From Nitrospirota bacterium (GTDB lineage: Bacteria > Nitrospirota > Thermodesulfovibrionia > Thermodesulfovibrionales > JdFR-88): DNA of 14,949 nucleotides. Location: assembly GCA_021790695.1 (NCBI GenBank), contig JAJYGJ010000023.1:1-14949 (forward strand), in the 5' to 3' direction. Below, piece after piece: positions 1 to 6,475 of the stretch. The notes below the pieces were generated by a model. It ran no database searches. It saw only the letters and a list, made by a program, of their open reading frames with translations, and was not told where the DNA came from. Each line of letters begins with the position of its first letter. The first letter of the stretch is position 1. The position numbers and the translations under genes were made by a program.

Positions 1-646
1 GATCGGCCTGGGTCATCTCTGGCGGCAGTACGAGCGCGAGCGCGCGGCGCGCCTCGGCGAGGCGCTCGCCCTGCCGTTGCGCGGTCACGTTGAGGTTCGC
101 CGCATGCGCGACGAGTTGCCCGGCGAGTTGCTGCGCTTGCGCCACCTCTTTGGGCGTCTTGTCTTCCGTGTCTATCATGTGATCGCAGCTTGTCCTGTAA
201 TAAGGAGCGCGGGCGTCCAGGAGCTGCCTGATTTTGCCAAGGGGGTCGGGCGTTTGCAGAAGCGGTCTTTCCCGGTTCCCGCCGGTCCGCTTGAGGATGG
301 TCTCCGGGGCCGCCGTAAGGCAGAAGACGACGCCGGAGCTTCTGAGCGCCTCCATGTTTTCGGCCCTCAGGACCACGCCCCCTCCGGTGGATATTATCAA
401 TCCCCGTTTGCCGGCGGCCTTTTTCGCGGCGCCGGTCTCCATCTCGCGGAATCTCTGCTCGCCGTGCCTTGCGAATATTTCCGCGATGGAAATGCCGGCG
501 TTTTTTTCGATTTCCGCGTCGAGTTCAATGACCCCGCAGCCGAGCAGGGCGGCCAGTTCGCGGGCCACCGAGCTTTTGCCCGTCCCCATGAAGCCCGTCA
601 GCACTATATTTTGCTCAGAATTGGGCCAGATACCGGATGTAGGCAT
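1..646 (-). CDS. aroK: Shikimate kinase, 3' end beyond window
   Basis: Phosphorylates shikimate to shikimate-3-phosphate with ATP in the cytoplasmic chorismate pathway. Translating the minus strand from the ATG at 646 gives a P-loop GFMGTGKS at residues 18-25, the acidic ELDAEIE segment (41-47) that binds Mg and shikimate, FRE (66-68), the STGGG shikimate-binding loop (86-90), the RPLL lid arginine (127-130) and a late RAPYYR (146-151). These are the full set of family motifs. The ATG overlaps the end of aroC by 32 bp, so the two are probably cotranscribed. A GTG at 604 would leave too little before the P-loop. Family members usually end near residue 170-180, but this frame runs on without a stop to the window edge (215 codons). 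The part beyond about residue 169 is rich in Ala, Gln and CGC/GCG codons and does not resemble the family, so the end may be an extension or a chimeric sequence. Confidence 0.88.
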   Translation of the reverse strand, partial: MPTSGIWPNSEQNIVLTGFMGTGKSSVARELAALLGCGVIELDAEIEKNAGISIAEIFARHGEQRFREMETGAAKKAAGKRGLIISTGGGVVLRAENMEALRSSGVVFCLTAAPETILKRTGGNRERPLLQTPDPLGKIRQLLDARAPYYRTSCDHMIDTEDKTPKEVAQAQQLAGQLVAHAANLNVTAQRQGERLAEARRALALVLPPEMTQAD

Positions 647-1802
647 CGTAATTTCTCCGTGTCTCCTCAAGGCTGTCTCCGCCGGTCTTTTCGAGCAATG
701 CCCCCGCGCAGACAAGCGCGGCCATCGCCTCGGCGATGACGGCCGCGGCCGGCACGGCGCAGGCGTCCGAGCGCTCATAGGCCGCCCTGAAGGGTTTTTT
801 CGTCTCCATATCTACGGAGCGCAGGGGTTTTTTAAGGGTGGGGATGGGTTTCATTGCGGCGTGCGCAACGAGCGGCTCTCCGTTGGTCATGCCGCCCTCG
901 ATCCCCCCCATCCGGTTGGTCTTGCGGTAAAACCCCTTGCCCGCCTTGCTTTTTGAATAAAATATTTCATCCATTGCCTCGGAGCCGGGCCTCGCGGCCA
1001 GAGTGATCCCGCCGCCCACCTCCACGGCCTTTATGGCCTGGATGGACATGAGGGCCTGGGCAAGCCTGCCTTCCAGGCGCCTGTCCCACTGGATATGGCT
1101 TCCGAGCCCGGGCGGCAGCCCGGTGACAAAGACCGTAAACCTGCCGCCAAGCGTGTCGCCGGCCTTTGCGGCCTCATCTATGAGCGATTTCATTTTTTCC
1201 GCCGTCTTTTCATCCGGGCATCCGACCGGCGAGGACTCCGCCTTCCTTGCGAGGCCGGCCAGAGCGGAGGCCCCCATGGCCGTGGTGTCCGCCGCCTCCA
1301 TTGCCGCCGCGCCTATCTGGAAGACGAAGCTGCCCGCGCGCATGCCGAATTCCGCGAGTAATTTCCTGGCGACCGCCCCCAGGGCCACGCGCATCGCGGT
1401 CTCCCTGGCGCTCGCGCGTTCGAGGATGTTCCTTATGTCTTTTTGGGCGTATTTGAGCGCGCCCGGCAGGTCCGCGTGCCCGGGGCGGGGCCTTGTCACC
1501 GCCGGCGCCGACCCGCTCATGGCCGGGTCGGCCGACATGGCGCGCTGCCAATTGGCCCAGTCCCGGTTTTCGATGATGAGGCCGATGGGCGCCCCCGTCG
1601 TGATACCCCATCTAACGCCGGAGACGATTTCGGCATGGTCGGACTCTATCTTCATCCGCCCGCCCCGGCCGTAGCCCTTCTGCCTCCTTTTAAGCTCCCT
1701 GTCTATGTCGGGTTCGGAGAGGGCAATCCCCGAGGGCACCCCCTCGATGATCCCCATAAGGACTTTGCCGTGAGACTCCCCTGCCGTATAAAATCTCAAC
1801 AT
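615..1802 (-). CDS. aroC: Chorismate synthase
   Basis: Converts 5-enolpyruvylshikimate-3-phosphate to chorismate, the last step of the shikimate pathway, using reduced FMN. The 395-residue protein begins MLRFYTAGESHG, the classical N-terminus with the catalytic histidine. It then shows RRQKGYGRGGRM near residues 39-50, the PRPGHADL histidine segment, the RASARETAMR flavin/substrate-binding motif and the C-terminal MGGIEGGMTNGEP and RSDACAVPA segments. Length is normal for the longer bacterial class. The ATG at 1802 is supported by the conserved N-terminus. No Shine-Dalgarno precedes it, but a consensus promoter lies only 12 bases upstream, so the mRNA should be nearly leaderless. The downstream shikimate kinase overlaps its last codons, so the pair forms a shikimate-pathway unit. 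Many bacteria place aroK next to pilMNOPQ, which fits this neighbourhood. Confidence 0.97.
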   Translation of the reverse strand: MLRFYTAGESHGKVLMGIIEGVPSGIALSEPDIDRELKRRQKGYGRGGRMKIESDHAEIVSGVRWGITTGAPIGLIIENRDWANWQRAMSADPAMSGSAPAVTRPRPGHADLPGALKYAQKDIRNILERASARETAMRVALGAVARKLLAEFGMRAGSFVFQIGAAAMEAADTTAMGASALAGLARKAESSPVGCPDEKTAEKMKSLIDEAAKAGDTLGGRFTVFVTGLPPGLGSHIQWDRRLEGRLAQALMSIQAIKAVEVGGGITLAARPGSEAMDEIFYSKSKAGKGFYRKTNRMGGIEGGMTNGEPLVAHAAMKPIPTLKKPLRSVDMETKKPFRAAYERSDACAVPAAAVIAEAMAALVCAGALLEKTGGDSLEETRRNYDAYIRYLAQF

Positions 1803-1813
1803 TTCAATGAGTT

Positions 1814-1843
1814 ATTATATGCGCTGCCGAGGGGATTTTTCAA
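1814..1843 (-). promoter_or_regulatory. Sigma-70 type promoter of aroC
   Basis: On the minus strand, TTGAAA (1843-1838) and a perfect TATAAT (1819-1814) are separated by 18 bases. The predicted start, about seven bases past the -10, is near 1807, only about five bases before the aroC ATG at 1802. The transcript would therefore be almost leaderless. The boxes are seen directly; promoter activity is inferred. Confidence 0.7.
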
Positions 1844-2049
1844 ATGGGAAGGATAAGAGAGGCCCTGCATATTGAGACTGGCGATTTTACCTTGATGACG
1901 CCGTGATTTTATGCCCCCGGGCATGGAATGTATGGAATATGTGATTCATCGGCATTCGCTCGCCGGCCGCTCGCTGCCCATTTCAGCCTCTTTCAGCCGG
2001 AAGCTTGTGACAGGCCGACTATATGCCCTGCGCGCGTGGAAAGCCTGAG

Positions 2050-2086
2050 AATTAAAAACAGAAAAGGGGACAAGCGTCCCCTTTTC
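2050..2086 (-). terminator. Intrinsic terminator of the arsR-dsrE-lipoprotein unit
   Basis: An 11-bp perfect stem (2061-2071 pairing with 2076-2086, arms GAAAAGGGGAC and GTCCCCTTTTC) has a 4-base loop. On the minus strand it is followed by TGTTTTTAATT (2060-2050). It lies about 40 bp after the lipoprotein stop codon, separating this unit from aroC. Confidence 0.85.
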
Positions 2087-2125
2087 GTCTTCCTTGCGCC
2101 CGACCGGGCGCGGATTTTCAGCCTA

Positions 2126-2482
2126 TCAGCGGCAGGGCCAGAAGTTTATATCGTAGCCCTCCGCCATGAAGGCGTTAAGCAGGGTCTTCCTCTGGTCCGG
2201 GGTCAGGGAGATGAAAAGGGTCTGGACCTTGTTCGGGTTGGACTTCTCGCAGGTGTAATAATAGAGGTCCCGGCTCGTTGCGGCCGGGATCGAGGGGGCG
2301 GCGACGAGAACCTTTTTGAAATCTCCGCTGGCGCAGAGCATCTTTTTAAGCCCCTCGCTCCTGGAGGCGAAGTAGTAGGCATTTCCGTTTTTATAGACTA
2401 TGAACCGGTTGGCGCTGCAGCCGGCCAAAACGGCAAACATCAAAAGAAGACCGACTGAAAATAAAAAAGCTCTTTTCTTCAT
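2126..2482 (-). CDS. Small lipoprotein of unknown family
   Basis: I do not recognise the family. The 118-residue product has a basic start (MKKR), a hydrophobic stretch and a clear lipobox LAGC with the lipidated cysteine at residue 22, so it should be exported and lipid-anchored. The mature part is about 97 residues with three further cysteines (in KKMLCAS, YYTCEKS and the C-terminal WPCR) and several aromatic residues. The N-terminal half has a VYKNGNAYYFAS segment that could form a small beta hairpin. A good Shine-Dalgarno (GGAAGGAG, 8 bases before the ATG) supports the start. It is the last gene of a unit with arsR and a dsrE-like gene, 25 bp downstream of the latter, and is followed by a strong terminator. 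Its association with a sulfur-relay protein and a possible thiol-sensing repressor hints at a stress-linked envelope role, which is speculative. Confidence 0.8.
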   Translation of the reverse strand: MKKRAFLFSVGLLLMFAVLAGCSANRFIVYKNGNAYYFASRSEGLKKMLCASGDFKKVLVAAPSIPAATSRDLYYYTCEKSNPNKVQTLFISLTPDQRKTLLNAFMAEGYDINFWPCR

Positions 2483-2507
2483 TGCAAAAGCTCCTTCCTT
2501 AAGCGGT

Positions 2508-2828
2508 TTAGAAGGTCACCAGCCTGTCGCTCTCTTTTATCAAGGCGTGCATGTCCTTCAGGCTTCCGAGAGGGCAGATGTCGGTCGGGCCCGAACCTCT
2601 CAATTTAATGCATGTGCCGCAGGATCGTATCGTCCCCCCGGAGCCGATGAAATCTTTCATCTGCTGTGTGACCGGAAATTTTTCGGTATCAAGGGATTCC
2701 GCCTCGACGCCTTTCCCGGCCAGGAACACGTTCACCTGATCACCCGCCTTAATGGCGAAATTGCCGTATCTGAAGGCGTTCCATACGGTCTCGGAATCGT
2801 TTGAATAGATGAGGACGCCTATATTCAG
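2508..2828 (-). CDS. DsrE/DsrF-like family protein, apparent CTG start
   Basis: A 106-residue DsrE-fold protein of the kind associated with sulfur or sulfane transfer. The N-terminus (NIGVLIYSNDSETVWNAF) and the core KAGDQVNVFLAGKGVE are typical of the family. The cysteine motif SCGTC (C70, C73) and a further C85 in DICP are candidate sulfur carriers. The first ATG or GTG in frame is at 2735, which would remove the first beta strand and helix. Homology-style reading requires a start at 2828, where the codon is CTG. This CTG overlaps the arsR stop as CTGA, with an ideal AGGAGG five bases upstream, so the layout is that of a normal ATGA-coupled start with A replaced by C. Either a true rare CTG start or a base error would explain it. 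It is cotranscribed with arsR. The precise substrate is unknown. Confidence 0.78.
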   Translation of the reverse strand: MNIGVLIYSNDSETVWNAFRYGNFAIKAGDQVNVFLAGKGVEAESLDTEKFPVTQQMKDFIGSGGTIRSCGTCIKLRGSGPTDICPLGSLKDMHALIKESDRLVTF

Positions 2829-3166
2829 TGCTGCCTCCTTTCTCCGGGGTATGTGCCTTTTTTGGTCACCGGGCAGCAGGCGGGAGCGGGCAGGGGGTCC
2901 AGTTCCTTTTTAAGCGCTCCTATAATCTCGGGTATCAATGGGTTTACGAGGTAGTAGCATCTCAGCCTGCCGTCTATGAAATAATCTATTATCTTCAGCG
3001 ACCTGAGAACGGAGAGGTGCTGCGAGACACTTGGCTGGCTCATCTCCAGGAAATCCTCGAAATCACTGACGCACTTCACCCCCCTGGTCAGCTCCTCCAG
3101 GATCCTTATCCTTGCCGGGTGAGCCATGGCCTTCAGGACCTCCGCCTTTTCCAATAAAGAGTCCAT
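2825..3166 (-). CDS. ArsR/SmtB-family winged-helix repressor
   Basis: A 113-residue dimeric DNA-binding repressor. Residues 8-26 (AEVLKAMAHPARIRILEEL) form the family's typical first helices, with PARIRIL as hallmark. SQPSVSQHLSVLR (43-55) is the recognition helix, and residues 60-75 (IDYFIDGRLRCYYLVN) form the wing. Cysteines sit at 32 (in GVKCVSDF, the position of the ArsR/CadC alpha-3 metal site, though only one Cys is present), 70, and as a vicinal pair 97-98 near the C-terminus. Sensing of a metal, a metalloid or reactive sulfur through Cys pairs is possible. The adjacent DsrE-like gene favours sulfur, but that is inference. GAGGTGA precedes the ATG. The stop overlaps the next start by four bases. 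Upstream lies a strong promoter overlapped by dyads, consistent with autoregulation. Confidence 0.92.
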   Translation of the reverse strand: MDSLLEKAEVLKAMAHPARIRILEELTRGVKCVSDFEDFLEMSQPSVSQHLSVLRSLKIIDYFIDGRLRCYYLVNPLIPEIIGALKKELDPLPAPACCPVTKKGTYPGERRQH

Positions 3167-3180
3167 CTTTCACCTCAAAA

Positions 3181-3223
3181 ATTCAACTATATGTATATAA
3201 TCATCCTTGAATGTATTTGTCAA
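3181..3223 (-). promoter_or_regulatory. Promoter and probable operator of the arsR unit
   Basis: On the minus strand, a perfect -35 TTGACA (3223-3218) is followed after 18 bases by TATATA (3199-3194). Two dyads overlap it: a wide ATTCAA...TTGAAT pair (3212-3207 and 3186-3181) and a compact TATAT-AC-ATATA (3199-3188) covering the -10. ArsR-family proteins usually bind AT-rich dyads over their own promoters, so autorepression is likely. The exact operator cannot be decided from sequence alone. Confidence 0.7.
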
Positions 3224-3248
3224 GAGAATATTTGAGTTACGTCCGGAA

Positions 3249-3381
3249 TCCCGCCTTGGCGGGAAATGAATAAGGCGGGCAGGTAAATGGGCTCCAGGGA
3301 CAAGCGGATATACCCATACAAGGGAGGGGGGAGGGGCGTTTGCCGCCGTAGCTTGGCAAAGCAAACTGAACCACTGCCAAG
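3249..3381. repeat. Inverted repeats downstream of pilQ
   Basis: The gap between pilQ and arsR holds a 7-bp perfect dyad TCCCGCC-TT-GGCGGGA (3249-3264) and, nearer pilQ, a 7-bp stem CTTGGCA/TGCCAAG (3352-3358 with 3375-3381). Neither has a good T-tract for the minus direction. They may help end or protect the pil transcript, but no confident terminator is visible. Confidence 0.4.
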
Positions 3382-3415
3382 GTTCCCAGTTTCATGCGAG
3401 TACCAGTGATATGGC

Positions 3416-5206
3416 TTACGAGCTTTTCACTATCCGCGGCGTAATCAGTATCAGCAGCTCGTCCCGGTTCGGCCCGCTTATCTGTCTTGTCTTGAAGAGC
3501 CATCCCAGGATGGGGATTTTGCTCAGGATGGGGATACCGGATTCCGAGGTGTTTTTGGTGCTTTTGAATATGCCGCCCAGGACCAGCGTCTCGCCGTTTT
3601 TCACAAGGGCCTGTGTGGTGACGTTCTTTTTGTCTATGGCGTAGCCTTGCGGAGTGAGCGTGCCCAGGGTATCGTTTGCGGCATTGACTTTAAGGAGCAC
3701 ATAGCCGTCGGGCGTTATCCTGGGGGTGACGGTCAGGTTGAGGTTCGCGTTTACGAACTGGGTCGTTGTCCCGGCCGCCGTCGTGGTCTGCACCGGGATG
3801 CTCTGGCCGGACATGATCGTGGCGGACTCGTTGTCCAGAGTGAGGACCTTGGGATTGGCGATGGTCTTTGATTTGTCTATCTCTTCCAGGGCCTCGAGCG
3901 AGAGGTTAAGCGAAATGGAGTTGGCCGTGCCGAGCGTAAAGAGTCCCACGCCGGCGGGGGTTGAACTGGAGGTGCTCGATGAGGCGCCGAAGTTGGTGCC
4001 GCCGGGTATTGTGGGGCCCGCGTTTAATACGGGCGAGTTCACGGAGAAATCGAATTTCTGGGGGTTTGCCGTGCCCGCGTCGGCGAAAGAGGCGGTGCCG
4101 CCCCACCTGATGCCGAGATTCTGTGTGTAATCGCTGCTTACCTCCACGATCTGCGCCTCTATCATGACCTGGGGCTTCGGCACGTCTATGATGGATATGA
4201 GCTTTCCGATCTTTGCTATCTGGGAGGGGATGTCCTTGATTATGAGCATGTTCATGCGGTTGTCGGTGGTTATGTTGCCCCGCGGGGAGAGCAGCTTCGC
4301 ACTCGATATGTAACCGGCGGCGTCCGAGGCCGCGGCGTAATTCAATTTGATGACCGCCTGGCTCAGTTCCTGGCTGGTCTGGGTCGCCTCCTGGAGCTGT
4401 TGCTTTTCCCTGTCCCATTTTACGAACTGGGAGAGCGGGGCAATCGTCATGACGTTGCCGCTTATCCTCTTGCCCAGGCCGAACGTATTGAGCAGGATGT
4501 CCAGGGCCTGCTCCCAGGGGACGTCCTTCAGCTTGAGTGTGATCGTTCCCCTGACGCTCGGATGCACCACCACGTTATAGCCGCCCACCTGGCCCAGGAG
4601 CATGAATATCGGCACTATCTGCGCGTTCTCGAAATCAAGCGAGATCCTCTGCCGGGGATGCGGCACGGGCCCGGCCCCGCCGGGCTGGACCGCTGCGGCC
4701 GGCCCGTTCGTCAGCCCGGGGACCGGTCCGCCGGAGGGCTGGCTCACGGTCGCGTCCGGAGCAGGGGCGGATTTCGCGGAGGGCGCCGGCGCTGACGCCT
4801 GCGCCGGCTGCGCCTCGGGTGCCGCGGACTCGATGGCGAGCCTGAAGATGCCGGCCTTGACTGAAGGTTTCACGCTGGCCGGACTGTCAAGGAGCACTTT
4901 CACCTTTGCCCCCTCATGGCCATCGATCACATTGACGGAGGTTATGCCCTTTGCCTTCGGGCTGCCTATCCGGCCCGCGAAGGCGCCGGCCGACACCCCC
5001 GGAAGATCGATCGTCACATTGAAGGGGTCGGGGTTATACACGGTGTACGTGAATGCGCCGTCTATCTCTATCTGAACGAGGCCGTCCTTCACTTCAAGGT
5101 TCTTTATCGTGGGGTTTTTGGCGAAGGCCGGCTTGACGGCCGCCAGCCCCGCGGCAAGGAAAAAGACCAGCAAAAGGAGTAAACTGATATTTCTGGCGGG
5201 TTTCAT
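3416..5206 (-). CDS. pilQ: Type IV pilus secretin PilQ
   Basis: Outer-membrane secretin that forms the gated channel for the growing pilus. The 596-residue protein has a signal peptide (residues 1-29, cut after AFA) and an AMIN domain (about 33-128) that would bind peptidoglycan. A Pro/Ala-rich linker (about 130-185) follows, then an STN-type domain (about 190-260, RISLDFENAQIVPIF), a secretin N1-type domain (about 285-350) and the C-terminal secretin barrel. The barrel shows PKVLTLDNESA, VLGGIF, GIPILSKIPILGWLF and the terminal DELLILITPRI signature. Many PilQ proteins have several AMIN domains; this one has only one. A strong AGGAGG eight bases before the ATG supports the start. It begins 11 bp after pilP and ends the pilMNOPQ run. 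Confidence 0.96.
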   Translation of the reverse strand: MKPARNISLLLLLVFFLAAGLAAVKPAFAKNPTIKNLEVKDGLVQIEIDGAFTYTVYNPDPFNVTIDLPGVSAGAFAGRIGSPKAKGITSVNVIDGHEGAKVKVLLDSPASVKPSVKAGIFRLAIESAAPEAQPAQASAPAPSAKSAPAPDATVSQPSGGPVPGLTNGPAAAVQPGGAGPVPHPRQRISLDFENAQIVPIFMLLGQVGGYNVVVHPSVRGTITLKLKDVPWEQALDILLNTFGLGKRISGNVMTIAPLSQFVKWDREKQQLQEATQTSQELSQAVIKLNYAAASDAAGYISSAKLLSPRGNITTDNRMNMLIIKDIPSQIAKIGKLISIIDVPKPQVMIEAQIVEVSSDYTQNLGIRWGGTASFADAGTANPQKFDFSVNSPVLNAGPTIPGGTNFGASSSTSSSTPAGVGLFTLGTANSISLNLSLEALEEIDKSKTIANPKVLTLDNESATIMSGQSIPVQTTTAAGTTTQFVNANLNLTVTPRITPDGYVLLKVNAANDTLGTLTPQGYAIDKKNVTTQALVKNGETLVLGGIFKSTKNTSESGIPILSKIPILGWLFKTRQISGPNRDELLILITPRIVKSS

Positions 5207-5217
5207 CTTTATTCCTC

Positions 5218-5889
5218 CTACTCGCGGAGCTTTAAGACGGTCTCGCGGGTGTTTTTTCTGCCCATAAAATCTGTCACCGTTTCCTGCACCACTATGTGGT
5301 CCGGCGTGATTTTCACGACCTTCCCCTTGTTTATGCCGACCACGGAGCCGTAACGCAGGCTGTAATGCTTTCCGTCCGGCAGCCTTACAAGGGCATAAGA
5401 AGGTATCCCCGGACCCATTATAACTGCCACAAGCGTCATCTGGTTCACTTCGTACTGCTCAAGCGGTATGAGCATCCGGCCCTTCATCTCTTCCTTGGCC
5501 CGCACAGCCGCATAAATGAGCGAGAGGAAAGGATCGCGCCTGCCGGCCGATCTATAGGCATGGGACTGGTTCCCACGGGACTGGTCCCCGGCTTCCTGCC
5601 CTTTCACTTCCGGGGCCGGGGCCGGTTTTTTCCCGGCGGGGGCGATAGAGGGCGCAACAGATGAGCCGGCCCGGGCAACCGGCCCGGTTGAATAGTCATT
5701 GCCGGCCCGCGCGGAGGCGGCCCGCGGGCAGGAAAGGGCAAGAGCAAGCAATAACGCCGCCGTAAAGACCAGGATTACGGGCCCCGCCGCAAGGGGACCA
5801 GTCCCCATGGGACCAGTCCCGAGGGAACCAGTCCTGAGGGAACCAGTCCGGGGGCCATCTCCCCGGAAAGTATGCCTGCCGCTATTCAT
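5218..5889 (-). CDS. pilP: Type IV pilus assembly protein PilP
   Basis: PilP links the inner-membrane PilNO complex to the secretin PilQ in the periplasm. The 223-residue reading shows a membrane/signal segment at about 37-53 ending ALALSC, a weak lipobox with Cys at 54. A disordered Ala/Pro/Gly linker follows, then the PilP hallmark RRDPF (about 115-119) and a C-terminal beta domain (VNQMTLVAVIMG, LPDGKHYSLRYGSVVGINKGKVVKI, IVVQETVTDFMGRK). The ATG at 5889 overlaps the pilO stop by 8 bp. The first 36 residues are unusual: a five-residue repeat (RTGSL, RTGSL, GTGPM, GTGPL) encoded by a 15-bp tandem DNA repeat. An internal ATG at residue 28 would give a more normal signal peptide, so the start is uncertain. 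The same 15-bp unit, inverted, occurs twice in the linker. Confidence 0.9.
   Translation of the reverse strand: MNSGRHTFRGDGPRTGSLRTGSLGTGPMGTGPLAAGPVILVFTAALLLALALSCPRAASARAGNDYSTGPVARAGSSVAPSIAPAGKKPAPAPEVKGQEAGDQSRGNQSHAYRSAGRRDPFLSLIYAAVRAKEEMKGRMLIPLEQYEVNQMTLVAVIMGPGIPSYALVRLPDGKHYSLRYGSVVGINKGKVVKITPDHIVVQETVTDFMGRKNTRETVLKLRE
5562..5591. repeat. Two inverted copies of the pilP 15-bp repeat
   Basis: Two adjacent 15-bp units (5562-5576 and 5577-5591) share the core GGGACTGGTYCC on the plus strand. This is the reverse complement of the units at 5794-5853. Here they encode DQSRGNQS in the PilP linker, a different peptide from the other array, so the conservation is at the DNA level. Confidence 0.7.
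5794..5853. repeat. 15-bp tandem repeat in the start of pilP
   Basis: Four head-to-tail 15-bp units start at 5794, 5809, 5824 and 5839, with core GGRACCAGTCC and small changes between units. Each core is itself a near-palindrome (GGGAC-CA-GTCCC). The array encodes the TGP/TGS pentapeptide repeats before the PilP membrane segment. Confidence 0.8.
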
Positions 5890-6475
5890 CTGTATTCGAG
5901 AGCCCTCCGGGCTCGGCGTCCGTAAAGGTCAGGGCCGTAAAACTTATGCTCAACAGGGCCTTGTTTCCGTTTGGTTTGGGGGAGTCCATTTTTATATCCG
6001 TAATGTTTACGATCCGTTTAAGCCCGGTCAGCGCCCCCAGGAATATTCCGAAGTCGTTATAACTGCCGGAAAGCGAGACGTTAACGGGCACCTCATATAC
6101 CACCTTGCTCGGGTGGAGTTTCCTCGGCCCGGGCTTCCAGGATATTATCTGCAGCCCCGCCTTTGTGCCTTCATCCGAGACCTGTCTCAGCAACTGGGAT
6201 ATCTCCTTTTCCGCCGGGAGCTGTTCGTCCAGTTCATTGAGCCTGGCCTTGAGACCGGCGTTTTCGTCCTTCAGCAGGTCCAGCCTGGAGGCCACGCTCT
6301 GCGTATTTGCTATCTCGTTTTGCTGGGCGGATATCTGCCCCCTCAGGGCCTTTATCGCCTTTGTCTTGGGCAGGAGCAGCAGGAGCGTGAAGACGGCCGT
6401 GTAGACAACCGCGGGCGCGAGCGCCACGGCCACCCTGGCCGGTTTTCCCATGCCCTCGAAATCCGGGGTTTTCAT
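5882..6475 (-). CDS. pilO: Type IV pilus assembly protein PilO
   Basis: PilO pairs with PilN to form the inner-membrane alignment subcomplex between the cytoplasmic PilM and the PilP/PilQ side. The 197-residue product has a short cytoplasmic N-terminus and one membrane helix (about 16-37, VALAPAVVYTAVFTLLLLLP). A coiled coil follows (about 40-90, ALRGQISAQQNEIANTQS onward), then a periplasmic ferredoxin-like domain containing the family segment YEVPVNVSLSGSYNDFGIFL and a final strand LLSISFTALTF. It starts inside the pilN stop (ATGA overlap at 6472-6475), implying coupled translation, and its stop overlaps pilP. Length and layout are ordinary for the family. Confidence 0.95.
   Translation of the reverse strand: MKTPDFEGMGKPARVAVALAPAVVYTAVFTLLLLLPKTKAIKALRGQISAQQNEIANTQSVASRLDLLKDENAGLKARLNELDEQLPAEKEISQLLRQVSDEGTKAGLQIISWKPGPRKLHPSKVVYEVPVNVSLSGSYNDFGIFLGALTGLKRIVNITDIKMDSPKPNGNKALLSISFTALTFTDAEPGGLSNTDE

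Larger units (their letters stand above)
1803..2125. other. Intergenic region between aroC and the lipoprotein gene
   Basis: This 323-bp gap holds the aroC promoter at its left and the intrinsic terminator of the upstream unit at 2050-2086. Between about 1844 and 2049 I see no convincing gene: frames that stay open there show no family resemblance and no ribosome binding site. Confidence 0.6.

Noticed and set aside
234..1674. Long plus-strand open frames opposite aroK and aroC
   Set aside because: The minus-strand frames carry all conserved motifs of shikimate kinase and chorismate synthase; the plus-strand products resemble nothing and have low-complexity composition.
1928..2458. Plus-strand open frame of about 176 codons across the terminator and lipoprotein gene
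   Set aside because: It runs through a strong intrinsic terminator and is antisense to a lipoprotein with a clean signal peptide and Shine-Dalgarno.
3249..3264. TCCCGCC-TT-GGCGGGA dyad as a terminator of the pil operon
   Set aside because: No T-tract follows on the minus strand and it lies about 150 bp beyond the pilQ stop; kept only as an inverted repeat.
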